Source: DATGPD01 sp041398565 (GTDB lineage: Bacteria > Planctomycetota > UBA1135 > UBA2386). Taken from it: a stretch of 64,000 bases of DNA. A program made the translations under genes and the position numbers. The stretch is taken from contig JAWKUN010000002.1 in NCBI GenBank assembly GCA_041398565.1, positions 186,001 through 250,000 on the forward strand. The letters run 5' to 3'. Of the stretch, positions 45,743-53,235 are shown piece after piece. The notes under the pieces are model-generated. The model searched no databases, was not told the origin of the DNA, and saw only the letters and a program-made list of their open reading frames with translations. Position 1 is the stretch's first letter, and each line of letters opens with the position of its first letter.

Positions 45743-46660
45743 ATGCCCGAGTCGCCCATTCGTTCCATCGACGACGTCTGCGAAGTTCTCGACCTCGGCG
45801 ACCGCCGGCGGGCGCCGTCGCTGCTACTGGAGGTGCCGCACGGCGCGACGCGCGCCGCCCATTTCGACGAGGTCCGGGCGCGGCTGGTGGGCGAGTTCCC
45901 CGCCGACCTGCAGGCGTTCTTCTTCGTCAACACCGACGTCGGTGCGCCCGAGGTGGCGCGCCGCGTGGCCGAGATCGTGGCGGGCACGTCGTGCCGGCGC
46001 GTGCTCGTGGTGCGCAGCTTGGTGCCGCGCACCTTCGTCGACTGCAACCGGGTGATCGACGTCGACGCGGCGCCGCGCGCGTCGGCCGCCGGTGAGGTGA
46101 CGCCGGGCGTACACGTGTACGTGCGAGCCGCCGCCGATCGGGCCCTGCTGCTCTCGCGCTACGCCGCCTACCGGAACGTGGCGTCGGCCGCCTACGCCGC
46201 CGTGTGCGGGGCTGGTGGCCAAGCGCTCATGGTGCACAGCTACGCGCCGCGCAGCATCGACGTGCCGGTCGACGAGCGCATCGTCGAGCGCCTGCGCGCG
46301 GAGTACCAGCCCGAGCGGATCGGCCAGTGGCCGCTGCGCTCGGAGGTCGACCTCATCGCCAAGGCGCCGGACGGGCGCGTCATGGCGGCGCCGGCGCTGG
46401 TCGAGGCCTGTCAGCGCGAGCTGCGCACGGCCGGTCTGTCGGTCGACGTGTGCGGCACCTACACACTGCACCCGCAGACACTGGCGCACGAGTTCGCCGC
46501 CGCCTACCCCGAGCGCACCTTGTGTCTCGAGATCCGCCGCGACCTGCTGGTGCCGGAGTTCACGCCGTTCGCCGAGATGATCCCCGACGCCGCCAAGGTC
46601 GAACGGGTCGCGGTTGGGCTGGCGAGAGCCTGTGGTGTTGGCGTCGGGCGCGGGGTGTAG
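45743..46660 (+). CDS. N-formylglutamate amidohydrolase-like protein
   Basis: The 305-residue protein resembles N-formylglutamate amidohydrolases (histidine degradation): SLLLEVPHGATRAAHFDEVRARL near residue 23, FFVNTDVGAPEVARRVAEIV, SLVPRTFVDCNRVID near residue 85, HSYAPRSIDV, and LCLEIRRDLLVPEFTPF. Hydrolysis of an N-formyl or N-acyl amino acid is the family reaction. Start: ATG 45743, seven bases after thiS. The histidine-degradation genes are not nearby, so the true substrate may differ. Confidence 0.6.
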   Translation: MPESPIRSIDDVCEVLDLGDRRRAPSLLLEVPHGATRAAHFDEVRARLVGEFPADLQAFFFVNTDVGAPEVARRVAEIVAGTSCRRVLVVRSLVPRTFVDCNRVIDVDAAPRASAAGEVTPGVHVYVRAAADRALLLSRYAAYRNVASAAYAAVCGAGGQALMVHSYAPRSIDVPVDERIVERLRAEYQPERIGQWPLRSEVDLIAKAPDGRVMAAPALVEACQRELRTAGLSVDVCGTYTLHPQTLAHEFAAAYPERTLCLEIRRDLLVPEFTPFAEMIPDAAKVERVAVGLARACGVGVGRGV

Positions 46661-46749
46661 GCGCGGGCGCAGGCTCGGTCCCGGGGTAGAAGGCGTTGCG
46701 AGGGGGCCGACGGCCGCCGACTTCGCGCCCGCCTCCCCTCCGCCATCAG

Positions 46750-46930
46750 GTCCCCGCCGTGATCACGCCTCGCGCGGCCACTCGAGTCCGTACGGCGGCA
46801 CCGGTGGCGCGAACAGGAAGTGCAGGACACGGCGCGGGCTCGAAGTTCCTGCGCCGCCGCGGGGGCGACGCGGCCGTGGACGTGCGAGCCGGGCGCGACG
46901 CGCAAGGGGCCGTCGTCGGGGCCGCAGGCA
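46750..46930 (-). repeat. Duplicate 3' end of a dioxygenase gene (outer copy)
   Basis: About 181 bases, from gtccccgccgtgatcacg to gccgcaggca, repeat the segment at 47002-47183 with roughly 90 percent identity (253-base spacing). It encodes, in the frame ending at 46763, SSPRRVLHFLFAPPVPPYGL and EWPREA-stop. The 68-bp element E lies between the two copies. Confidence 0.75.
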
Positions 46931-46995
46931 TACGGCGCGCACGTTACGCCGCCGTAACGAACCCCTCGAGTTGGTGTCAGACTCCACTCTGTTAC
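46928..46995 (+). repeat. Element E, copy 1 (68 bp)
   Basis: The element runs from gcatacggcgcgcacgttac to gactccactctgttac. It contains a gttac-gccgcc-gtaac hairpin and the near-palindrome ggtgtcagactcc. It is identical to the copy at 48708-48775 over its 68 bases. It lies exactly between the two copies of the dioxygenase 3' end. Confidence 0.8.
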
Positions 46996-47001
46996 CTCCG
47001 T

Positions 47002-47183
47002 GTCCCCTGCCGTGATCACGCTTCGCTCGGCCACTCGAGTCCGCACGGCGGCACCGGTGGCGCGAACAGGAAGTGCAGGACACGGCGCGGGCTCGAAGCT
47101 CCTGTGCCGCCGCGGGGTCGAGGCGGCCGTGGGCGTGCGAACCAGGCACGACCCGCAGGGGGCCATCATCGGGGCCGCACGCG
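47002..47183 (-). repeat. Duplicate 3' end of a dioxygenase gene (inner copy)
   Basis: The partner of 46750-46930; it is the copy attached to the dioxygenase coding region. It carries its own in-frame end for the family C-terminus (stop at 47016-47018), so the original gene probably ended here. Confidence 0.75.
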
Positions 47184-47631
47184 TCGACGTGCAGGCGCAC
47201 CGCCACGAGTTGGGCCAGGAACTCGACCGATGGCTGCACGAACCACACTCGTTCCTTCTGCGACCAGCCGGTGAGGGCGGCGTCGGGCAGGCGGTGCTGC
47301 ACGGGGATCGACAGATCCTGGTGCAGCGGCACCAGCCAATTGGCATCCGCGCGCGCGTCGTCGCCACGCTTGGCGAACGCCGTGCACTGCAAGGCGACGA
47401 AGTCGTGCGGAATCAAAGCGGCCACCGACGCGTGGGCACGCAGGCGGTCGGCCAGCGCGCGGCACCACGGCAGGCGCAGGGCGCGGCGCGTGCCGGCGCC
47501 CGAGGCGCGGAGTTCGGACCAGCGGTGTCCGAGCGCGGCGCACGCGGCAGGGTCCAGCCCACCCTTGATCCGCACGTGGCCGTCGGCCGTGAACCGCGCC
47601 GCGGATGGCGCGGCGCGCGTCAGAGGATCGG

Positions 47632-48698
47632 TCACATGAAGACGCCTTCGAGGCCGGCATTGCGGACTGCGTCGACGGCCAGCGCGACGTCGCCGTAGAT
47701 CGCGTCCCTGCCAGGCGCGATCACGACGATGGGCTGCGGCGTACGCTGCGCGATGTGGAGCAACTGCCGGCGCACCGCGCGTTCCGAGTCGAGGGGCTTG
47801 CCCTCCAACACCCAGCGCAGGACGCGGCCCTCTGTCCGGCCCGCCGCGCCGCGCTTGCCCTTCTTGACGACCTCGATCGAGAGTGCGACGCAGGGATGCC
47901 AGGCCGCCCGGAGCCGGACCAGTTCGAAGGCCCACGGCGGCTTCTTGGTCTTGCTGACGATGCCCCACGGGTCGTCTCCGTCGACGGTGGCGAGAACGAC
48001 GCCCGCCGGCAGCAGCATGGCTTCGGTAGGCGCGCCGGTGGCGTCGAAGGCAAGCAGGCTGTCGCGCTGGCAGGCGACGAAGCCCTGGCCGCGCGCGCCG
48101 ATCGGGTCGATGGCGGTGTGGCTGTCATGCAGCCTGACCGGGGTGCCCGTCTCGATGCGCTGCCATGGTGCGTCAGAGGCTGCGCGGTTCTGCGCGAAGA
48201 CGGCAAGCTGCCGTCGCCCCGCCGCTGGTGCAGGCACGTCGACCTGAGCGAAGATGGTGGTGGCGGTGAACGCCGGTTCAGGACGTGCGCTTCCGCCGGC
48301 AACGTCGAGAAGGCGCGCGGCGTCTCGGCGTCGGGCTCGGGCGACAGCGCACGGACCTCGCCGTCCCGCGTCACACCCACGAGCTTCGTGCCGTCGCCGG
48401 CGCTCCTTCGCACCGCTTCGTCGACGACCGCGGGCGACGCCCAGGCATGGTCGGAGCCCCGCAGTCGGTCGATGCGTGCCCTGCGCAGGATCAGAACGTC
48501 AGCCCCACACACCGCCAGCGCCAACGGCACGTCGTCCGCGTCCACCGCGGGAAGCGGCCAGCGCGCCTCGACCATAGCTTCTCCGGCTCGGACCCGCGGC
48601 TTCGAGCGGACGAGCAGCGGCGGGTCCGTCTGTCCGACTGCTGTCGTCGCCATCGAAGTCGACAGAACGACCGACAGGGCGCCGAGTCCGGCTCGCAT
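47632..48698 (-). pseudogene. Frameshifted exported protein with ExbD/TolR-like C-terminus
   Basis: From the ATG at 48698 one frame encodes a signal-like start (MRAGLGALSVVLSTSMATTAV) and LLVRSKPRVRAGEAMVEARWPL up to ETPRAFSTLPAEAH. The continuing sequence is in another frame: PAFTATTIFAQVDVPAPAAG, VFAQNRAASDAPWQRIE, then KPLDSERAVRRQLLHIA and APGRDAIYGDVALAVDAVRN-AGLEGVFM. That end resembles the periplasmic domain of ExbD/TolR. A single missing base near 48290-48320 would join both parts into about 355 residues. It is either a pseudogene or a sequencing error. Its first codons lie in the 19-bp direct repeat beside element E. Confidence 0.55.
48678..48696. repeat. 19-bp direct repeat left of element E copy 2
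   Basis: ggcgccgagtccggctcgc, identical to 48779-48797. It covers the first codons of the frameshifted gene. Confidence 0.8.
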
Positions 48699-48707
48699 GG
48701 ACCACGA

Positions 48708-48775
48708 GCATACGGCGCGCACGTTACGCCGCCGTAACGAACCCCTCGAGTTGGTGTCAGACTCCACTCTGTTAC
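48708..48775 (+). repeat. Element E, copy 2 (68 bp)
   Basis: This copy is identical to copy 1 over 68 bases, including the gttac hairpin, the ctcgagttggtgtcag stretch and the terminal gttac. It lies between two identical 19-base host repeats, so it appears to be an insertion upstream of the start of the frameshifted gene. Confidence 0.8.
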
Positions 48776-48778
48776 TTC

Positions 48779-48797
48779 GGCGCCGAGTCCGGCTCGC
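48779..48797. repeat. 19-bp direct repeat right of element E copy 2
   Basis: Second copy of ggcgccgagtccggctcgc, 101 bases from the first. Here it is followed by gtgatgctg and no longer forms a start codon. Confidence 0.8.
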
Positions 48798-48843
48798 GTG
48801 ATGCTGCCCGCCGGCAGCGGCGGCGCGCTACGCTCCGGTTCGC

Positions 48844-50874
48844 ATGCGACTCCGGAGAGTTTGTTCCATCGCGTTTGCCTGTCTGGCGCTGGCCGTGGGC
48901 TTCTGGTTCTGGTGGCCGGAGCGTGCGCCGGCGGTGCCGGCCGGAACGATGGGCGGAGCGGGAGGCGAACCGAGTGCGCTCGAAGCGTCGCTCGCACCGC
49001 CGGCCACGCGTCTCGTGGTGCCTCCGGGCGCGGGCGCGTCGGCTGCCGCCGCGGCGCACGTCGAGCCGCCGCCGATCGGGGTCACGGTGTGTTGGCAGGA
49101 CGACGCAACGCCGGTGTCGGGGTTGACGCTCGTCGTCACCGACGCGGTGCGGCCCTACCCGGTGCGCGGCACGCAGGCGGCAACGACGGATGCGCACGGG
49201 CGTGCCGAGCTGCGTCTGTCGGCCGGGACGCACGTGGTGATGGTGACGTCGGAGTGTTGCAAGGCGGTGGTCGTCGGCGAGGGTCAGCCGACCGAGCACG
49301 AGCTGCGCTTGCCTGGCGGCGCGCGCGTCCACGGTCGCGTCGTCGACGAGGACGACGTGCCCATCGCCGGCGCGCGCGTGGCGCTGGCGCGTGGGTCGCT
49401 CCTGTCGGACGCGACGCTCGGCGTCACGGCGGCCGACGGCACGTTCACCGCGCGCCTGCCGACGACGCTGGGGTTCGTGTTCGCCGAGAAGCGTGGGCAC
49501 GGTCGGTCGCAGGCGGTGCAGGTCGCGGGCCTGTTGCCGACCGAGCCGGCCGTGGACCTGGTCTTGGCGCCTGCCACCACCACGGTGCGCGGGGTCGTGG
49601 TCGACGCCGCCGGCCGGCCGGTCGCTGGGGCGCGCGTGACGGTCGGCACGTCGGCGCCGCCGCTGCGCCAGCCGGGCTACAGCGAGCCGGTGCCGCCGCC
49701 GGTCCTGCGCACCAGTGCGGACGGAGCCTTCGCGTGTGATGACGTGCCGCCCGGCGACGGCGCCGTGCTGGCGTCGGCCGCCGGATTCGCGCCCGCGGCG
49801 CAGCCGTTCGTCGCCAGCCTGGGTCAGGTGACCGAGGTGCGGATCACGCTGCAGCGCGGCGCCCGCGTCGAGGGGCTCGTGCGCGACGGTGCGGGTCAGC
49901 CGGTGCCGGGCGCGCGCATCGTGCGCGGCGCACACGGGCAGCCGGAGGTGGTGGAGAACGACGGCACGTTCGGCCTCGACGTCGCGCCCGGCGAGGTCGA
50001 GCTGCGTGCCGAGCGCGCCGATCTCGGCGTCGACGCGGTCCGCGTGGCGGTCGTCGCGGGCGAGACGCGTCGCGTGGAGTTCGCGCTGCGTCCGGGCCTG
50101 GTGCTCGCCGGTCGCGTCGTCGACGAACGCGGTGCGCCGCGCGCCGGCCTGTGGGTGAGCGCGTTGGAGCACGCGCCACTGCCGGTCACCGTCACTGACG
50201 TCGATGGGCGCTACCGCATCGTCGGCTGCGTCGCCGGGCGCGCGCGGGTCGAGGTGCGCACCGACGCGCCGTTCGCTGGGTTGCCGCTCGCCAGCGTCGA
50301 GGCCGAGCCGGGGGCGCCGGTTCCGGACCTCGTGGTGCCGGCGGCCGACGCTTCGCTGCGCCTGCGTGTCGTGCGGCTCGACGACGAGCTGCCGTGCCAG
50401 CTCGAACTGCGCGCCGAGGGCAGCGAGGCCGGGGTTTTGCGCATGCTGCCGCCGTCGGGGGAGGTGTGCTTCGCCGGCCTGGTCGCGGGGCGGTACTACG
50501 TGCGTCACGCCTACTTGTGCGATCCGCCGCGCGTCGTGTACGGCCTCGACCTCGGGCCCGTCGACCTGGGCGCCGGCGACACGCGCGACCTCGGCACGCA
50601 CACCCTGGCCACGCCGAACGCGCTCGACCTACAGGTCTGCCGGCGCGATGGGGTTCCGGTGCGGTCGGCGCGCGTGATGCTTCGCGCCCTCGGCAGCGAC
50701 GAGCGACCGTTTCGGGCGTTCTTCGACCAGCACGGCCGCCTCTACCCGCGCTCGTTCCCGCCGGGTCGATACCGCGTGGTGGTCGAGGCAGGTCTCGACC
50801 ACGACGGCGGCGAGGCCGAGGTCGAGATCGCCGCGGCGCGGACGACGCCGCTCCGGATCGAGGTCGATCGCTAG
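48844..50874 (+). CDS. Membrane-anchored protein of carboxypeptidase-regulatory-like domains
   Basis: The 676-residue protein has a hydrophobic N-terminus (SIAFACLALAVGFWFWW) that anchors or exports it. At least five carboxypeptidase-regulatory-like repeats follow: ARVHGRVVDEDDVPIAGARV, TTVRGVVVDAAGRPVAGARV, ARVEGLVRDGAGQPVPGARI, LVLAGRVVDERGAPRAGLWV and NALDLQVCRRDGVPVRSARV, each with GxF/GxY partners (DGTFTARLP, DGAFACDDVPPG, DGRYRIVGCVAG). It has no catalytic domain. It resembles the 13822-16971 protein but lacks its Gly-rich linkers. Probable extracytoplasmic adhesive or binding role. Confidence 0.75.
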   Translation: MRLRRVCSIAFACLALAVGFWFWWPERAPAVPAGTMGGAGGEPSALEASLAPPATRLVVPPGAGASAAAAAHVEPPPIGVTVCWQDDATPVSGLTLVVTDAVRPYPVRGTQAATTDAHGRAELRLSAGTHVVMVTSECCKAVVVGEGQPTEHELRLPGGARVHGRVVDEDDVPIAGARVALARGSLLSDATLGVTAADGTFTARLPTTLGFVFAEKRGHGRSQAVQVAGLLPTEPAVDLVLAPATTTVRGVVVDAAGRPVAGARVTVGTSAPPLRQPGYSEPVPPPVLRTSADGAFACDDVPPGDGAVLASAAGFAPAAQPFVASLGQVTEVRITLQRGARVEGLVRDGAGQPVPGARIVRGAHGQPEVVENDGTFGLDVAPGEVELRAERADLGVDAVRVAVVAGETRRVEFALRPGLVLAGRVVDERGAPRAGLWVSALEHAPLPVTVTDVDGRYRIVGCVAGRARVEVRTDAPFAGLPLASVEAEPGAPVPDLVVPAADASLRLRVVRLDDELPCQLELRAEGSEAGVLRMLPPSGEVCFAGLVAGRYYVRHAYLCDPPRVVYGLDLGPVDLGAGDTRDLGTHTLATPNALDLQVCRRDGVPVRSARVMLRALGSDERPFRAFFDQHGRLYPRSFPPGRYRVVVEAGLDHDGGEAEVEIAAARTTPLRIEVDR

Positions 50875-50900
50875 CGCGACGTGGTGGCAGGTCGGTGACG

Positions 50901-50953
50901 GTTACGCCTCCGTAACGATCCCCACACATCGGTGTCTGACTCCAGTGTGTTAC
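50901..50953 (+). repeat. Element E, copy 3 (diverged)
   Basis: The hairpin gttacg-cct-cgtaac, then cgatccccacacatcggtgt and ctgactccagtgtgttac, aligns with E1/E2 including the last gttac. It lies between the gene ending at 50874 and thiG. No flanking direct repeat is evident. Confidence 0.65.
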
Positions 50954-50983
50954 TTCGCGCCTGGGCCTACACTGTCGGCTCAC

Positions 50984-51772
50984 ATGCAGGACGCGCCTCT
51001 CGTCATCGGCGGCCACACCTTCTCCTCGCGCCTCTTCGTCGGCACCGGCAAGTACCCGGACCTCGATGTCATGCAGCGGGCGCTGGAAGCCTCGGGCACC
51101 CAGTGCGTGACGGTCGCGGTGCGCCGCCTCCAGCTCGGCGTGCCGCAAGGGAAGAGCCTGCTCGACTACCTGGACCGCGGCCGCTACGTGCTGCTGCCCA
51201 ACACGGCCGGGTGCTACACCGCCGACGACGCGGTGCGCACCGCCATGCTCGGTCGCGAGGCCGGGATGAGCGATCTGGTGAAGCTGGAGGTGCTCGGCGA
51301 CCCCGACACGCTCCTGCCCGATCCGGTCGGCACCCTCGAGGCGGCGCGAACTCTGGTGCGCGAGGGCTTCACCGTGCTGTGCTACACCAGCGACGATCCG
51401 GTGCTTGCCAAACGCCTCGAGGAGGCGGGGGTCGCCGCGGTCATGCCGGCCGGCGCGCCGATCGGTTCCGGCCAGGGCATCCTCAACCCGCTCAACATCT
51501 CGATCATTCTCGAGCGCGCGCGCGTGCCCATCGTGGTCGACGCCGGCGTTGGCACCGCCAGCGACGTGACGGTGGCGATGGAACTCGGGGCGCACGGCGT
51601 GCTGCTCAACACCGGCATCGCGCTGGCCAAGGACCCGGTGCGTATGGCCCGCGCCATGAAGGCCGCGTGCGAGGCCGGGCGCGATGCGTGTCTGGCCGGC
51701 CGCATCCGCAAGCGCCGCTACGCCTCGGCGTCGTCGCCGACGGCCGGCACGATCGAGTTTGCCGGTGAGTGA
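50984..51772 (+). CDS. thiG: Thiazole synthase ThiG
   Basis: ThiG condenses deoxyxylulose phosphate, dehydroglycine and ThiS thiocarboxylate into the thiazole of thiamine. The 262-residue barrel has SSRLFVGTGKYPDL near residue 14, AVRRLQLG, LLPNTAGCYTADDAVRTAMLGREAG, the Schiff-base lysine in LVKLEVLGD near residue 101, CYTSDDPVLAKRLEEAG, and the phosphate site PLNISIILE with VDAGVGTASDVTVAMELG and VLLNTGIALAKDP. The family length is about 255. I took the ATG at 50984; the open frame extends to 50945 through element E. thiS is 5.2 kb upstream. Confidence 0.93.
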   Translation: MQDAPLVIGGHTFSSRLFVGTGKYPDLDVMQRALEASGTQCVTVAVRRLQLGVPQGKSLLDYLDRGRYVLLPNTAGCYTADDAVRTAMLGREAGMSDLVKLEVLGDPDTLLPDPVGTLEAARTLVREGFTVLCYTSDDPVLAKRLEEAGVAAVMPAGAPIGSGQGILNPLNISIILERARVPIVVDAGVGTASDVTVAMELGAHGVLLNTGIALAKDPVRMARAMKAACEAGRDACLAGRIRKRRYASASSPTAGTIEFAGE

Positions 51773-52466
51773 GACGCGCGCGTCGTCGGCGGACCTGATG
51801 GGGACCCTGGCACGCGCGGCGGTCGGAGTGATCGCCTACGTCCTGTTCGGGGTGGCTGCCGGCCGTGTGCTGGGACTGCACCCCAGCGCCGACGACGTCG
51901 AGAGCCTACTGGTCGCCCACGGCTGCGGCTGTGTCGGCTTCTGCCTGGCAGCGGCGGTGCTGCCGGCGAGTGTGCGCCTGGTCCCAGCGCGCGGGTCGCT
52001 GGCGGCGCCGCTCTTCTACGTCGTGTTCCTGCTCCTCTGGGTTCCGTTCGTGGTGTTCGCCTACACCTGGCTTCTGCACCGGCTGTCGGTGCCGTTCGAG
52101 CCGCAGGAGCAGCTGGCGTACTTCGGCGGAGCCGACCGCGGCCGCTGGCAATTCGCGGCGGCGCTGGCGACGGTCGTCTTCGTCGGCCCGCTGGCCGAGG
52201 AGTACGCGTTCCGCGGCTACTGCCAGGACGCGCTCGCGGCCCTGGCCGGTGGCCGCTTCGCCCTGGTCGGCACGGCGGCGGTGTTCGGCGTGTTCCACGG
52301 CCTGGTGTTCGCCGTGCCGCTGGCCATGCTGGGGCTCTTGTTCGGTTGGCTGCGCGTGCGCTACCGGAGCCTCGCGCCCGGATTCGTGGTGCACGTCCTG
52401 CACAACGGGCTCACCGTGGCCGTGATGCTGGCGGCGCCCGACATCCTGAACGAGGCATACAGATGA
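51765..52466 (+). CDS. CPBP intramembrane metalloprotease-like protein
   Basis: The 233-residue membrane protein has about six helices and the CPBP (Abi/CAAX protease) motifs EEYAFRG near residue 145 (EExxxR), FHGLVFAVP (HxxxF/V) and HVLHNG. These supply the glutamates and histidines of the metal site. Family members cleave prenylated or membrane substrates; the target is unknown. The start GTG at 51765 overlaps the thiG end by eight bases; an ATG at 51798 is the alternative. Confidence 0.75.
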   Translation: MSETRASSADLMGTLARAAVGVIAYVLFGVAAGRVLGLHPSADDVESLLVAHGCGCVGFCLAAAVLPASVRLVPARGSLAAPLFYVVFLLLWVPFVVFAYTWLLHRLSVPFEPQEQLAYFGGADRGRWQFAAALATVVFVGPLAEEYAFRGYCQDALAALAGGRFALVGTAAVFGVFHGLVFAVPLAMLGLLFGWLRVRYRSLAPGFVVHVLHNGLTVAVMLAAPDILNEAYR

Positions 52467-52996
52467 GTGTCGATCACGGCGCCCGTGAGTTTCGCGTTCA
52501 CCCCGACATGGTCGGCCGTCTGCGCCGTGTCGGCCAAGCGCTGGTCGCCGACAATGCCGCGGTGATGGGCGAGGTCCGCCTCGGACGCAACACCAGCGTG
52601 TGGTTCGGCGTGACCCTGCGTGGCGACGACTCTTCGATCGAGATCGGCGACGACAGCAACGTGCAGGACAACACCTGCGTGCACGTCGACCTCGACGCGC
52701 CCCTGCGCGTGGGTCGTGGCGTCACCATCGGGCACGGCGTGATCGTCCACGGCGTGGAGATCGGCGACTACGCCCTCGTCGGTATGGGTGCGGTGCTGCT
52801 GTCGGGATGCCGCATCGGCGAGTACAGCATCATCGGCGCCGGTGCCGTGGTGCCGGAGAACGTCGTCATCCCGCCGCGTTCGGTCGTGCTCGGTGTGCCC
52901 GGGAGGATCAAGCGACAAGTCACCGAGGCGGAGATGGAGGAGAACCGCTGGCGCGCGCGCCACTACGTCGCGCGCGCCGAGAGCTACTTGCCGTAG
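52463..52996 (+). CDS. Gamma-carbonic-anhydrase-like left-handed beta-helix protein
   Basis: The 177-residue protein shows hexapeptide repeats of a left-handed beta-helix: VMGEVRLGRNTSVWFGVTLRGD, IEIGDDSNVQDNTCVHVDLDAP, VTIGHGVIVHGVEIGDYALVG and IIGAGAVVPENVVIPPRSVVLG. The metal-binding histidines of gamma carbonic anhydrases/YrdA are present (His in CVHVD, then GHGVIVHG). Carbonic anhydrase activity is possible but often absent in this subgroup. The ATG overlaps the CPBP stop (ATGA). Element E4 begins at its stop codon. Confidence 0.85.
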   Translation: MSVDHGAREFRVHPDMVGRLRRVGQALVADNAAVMGEVRLGRNTSVWFGVTLRGDDSSIEIGDDSNVQDNTCVHVDLDAPLRVGRGVTIGHGVIVHGVEIGDYALVGMGAVLLSGCRIGEYSIIGAGAVVPENVVIPPRSVVLGVPGRIKRQVTEAEMEENRWRARHYVARAESYLP

Positions 52997-53062
52997 GCGT
53001 TCGCTACGGGCTTTCCCGCAGCCAAACCGCATGTTGGTGTCAGACTCCACTCTGTTGATTCG
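52991..53062 (+). repeat. Element E, copy 4 (divergent hairpin)
   Basis: A cgtag-gcgttcg-ctacg hairpin stands where E1/E2 have gttac-gccgcc-gtaac; then come about 25 unrelated bases and ttggtgtcagactccactct with gttgattcg. The 3' part matches E1/E2 closely, while the hairpin keeps pairing with different bases. Its 5' edge overlaps the last codons and stop of the carbonic-anhydrase-like gene. Confidence 0.6.
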
Positions 53063-53235
53063 TCCGGATCGGGGGGCGACCCGGTATGAGAATGTGACCA
53101 TGGCATGGGGGCGTGCGGCCTCCGAGCGGCGGCCGGGTTTGAGCGCGATTGCGCTCCGGGGTAGCTTCTTCCACACGCTGCGCCCCATGGGAAGGGCGCC
53201 CGAACTGGCAGTGGCAACCCCGGAGTCTGTCTTCC

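Larger units (their letters stand above)
46763..47635 (-). pseudogene. Phytanoyl-CoA-dioxygenase-like gene with internal deletion and duplicated end
   Basis: From the GTG at 47635 the frame encodes a phytanoyl-CoA/2OG-Fe(II) dioxygenase: VRIKGGLDPAACAALGHRWS, LPWCRALADRL, ANWLVPLHQDLSIPVQH (Fe-binding HxD), QPSVEFLAQLVAVRLHVDAC and LRVVPGSHAHGRL. After AAQELRARA the frame is wrong; the true family end RRVLHFLFAPPVPP is present in another frame. So about 40 codons carrying the second iron His/Arg have been lost. By chance the frame stays open through element E into the duplicated tail and ends at 46763 (290 residues). I judge it non-functional. Its GTG overlaps the stop of the next broken gene (GTGA). 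Confidence 0.7.
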
